Below are positions 30,427 to 30,453 of a stretch of 30,453 bases of DNA, one piece after another. The position numbers and the translations under genes are program-made. Positions within the stretch are counted from its first letter, which is position 1, and the number at the start of each line of letters is the position of its first letter. The notes under the pieces are model-generated. The model ran no database searches. It was not told the origin of the DNA and worked only from the letters and a program-made list of their open reading frames with translations. Source of the stretch: Chryseobacterium sp. (GTDB lineage Bacteria; Bacteroidota; Bacteroidia; Flavobacteriales; Weeksellaceae); NCBI GenBank assembly GCA_003248755.1, contig QFQW01000041.1, positions 1 through 30,453 on the forward strand, read 5' to 3'.

Positions 30427-30453
30427 AACAACAGTTCTATTATCATCTTGTTC

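Overview
The window is a chromosomal segment from a low-GC Bacteroidota, most likely family Weeksellaceae (Chryseobacterium / Epilithonimonas / Elizabethkingia group). The pointers are a type IX secretion C-terminal sorting domain, -7 promoter elements of the form TAnnTTTG, little sign of Shine-Dalgarno sites, the mevalonate pathway, the etfB-etfA pair, a primase with the modified N-terminal finger that I recall from flavobacteria, and a GOB-like subclass B3 metallo-beta-lactamase. Most genes are core housekeeping. I see no tRNA, rRNA, CRISPR array, prophage or complete insertion sequence.

Layout. 1-3.7 kb (minus strand): a bifunctional-nuclease (DUF151) gene cut by the window edge, etfA and etfB (electron transfer flavoprotein) and a short-chain dehydrogenase. 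3.7-9.7 kb (minus): a T9SS-exported protein, an M20 dipeptidase, a small lipoprotein, clpP and dnaG. 9.7-13.9 kb (minus): a three-gene operon of secreted proteins with glycine-rich and DUF11 repeats. 14.1-20.1 kb (plus): tsaE, an alanine-dehydrogenase-like gene, a small membrane protein, a LytS/LytTR-type two-component pair and a CPA2 cation:proton antiporter. 20.2-21.25 kb (plus): a leader-peptide attenuator followed by tyrA. 21.25-25.0 kb: purE with a frameshifted membrane-protein gene behind it, two plus-strand genes (EamA transporter, Ala/Lys-rich lipoprotein), then purK. 25-30.1 kb: NTF2-like and DUF1543 proteins, a TauE/SafE-DUF1634 pair, a VOC protein, the B3 beta-lactamase and diphosphomevalonate decarboxylase. 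The right end is repeats only.

The most notable observation is upstream of tyrA (prephenate dehydrogenase, the tyrosine branch). It is a complete trp-style attenuator. An 18-codon leader ORF starts with GTG and carries three consecutive Tyr codons. It is followed by three mutually exclusive hairpins, the last an 11-bp terminator with a U-tract. This suggests tyrosine-responsive ribosome-mediated attenuation, which is not among the textbook amino-acid attenuators. A second mini-ORF just before tyrA ends in an ATGA overlap with its start codon.

Other points of interest are a GOB-like lactamase with Gln in place of the first zinc-ligand His, a DnaG that has lost three of four zinc ligands, an Ald-like protein lacking the catalytic His, an apparent one-base frameshift in the gene after purE, and several families of short palindromic dispersed repeats. 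All assignments come from reading the sequence and from memory of the protein families; no database search was run.
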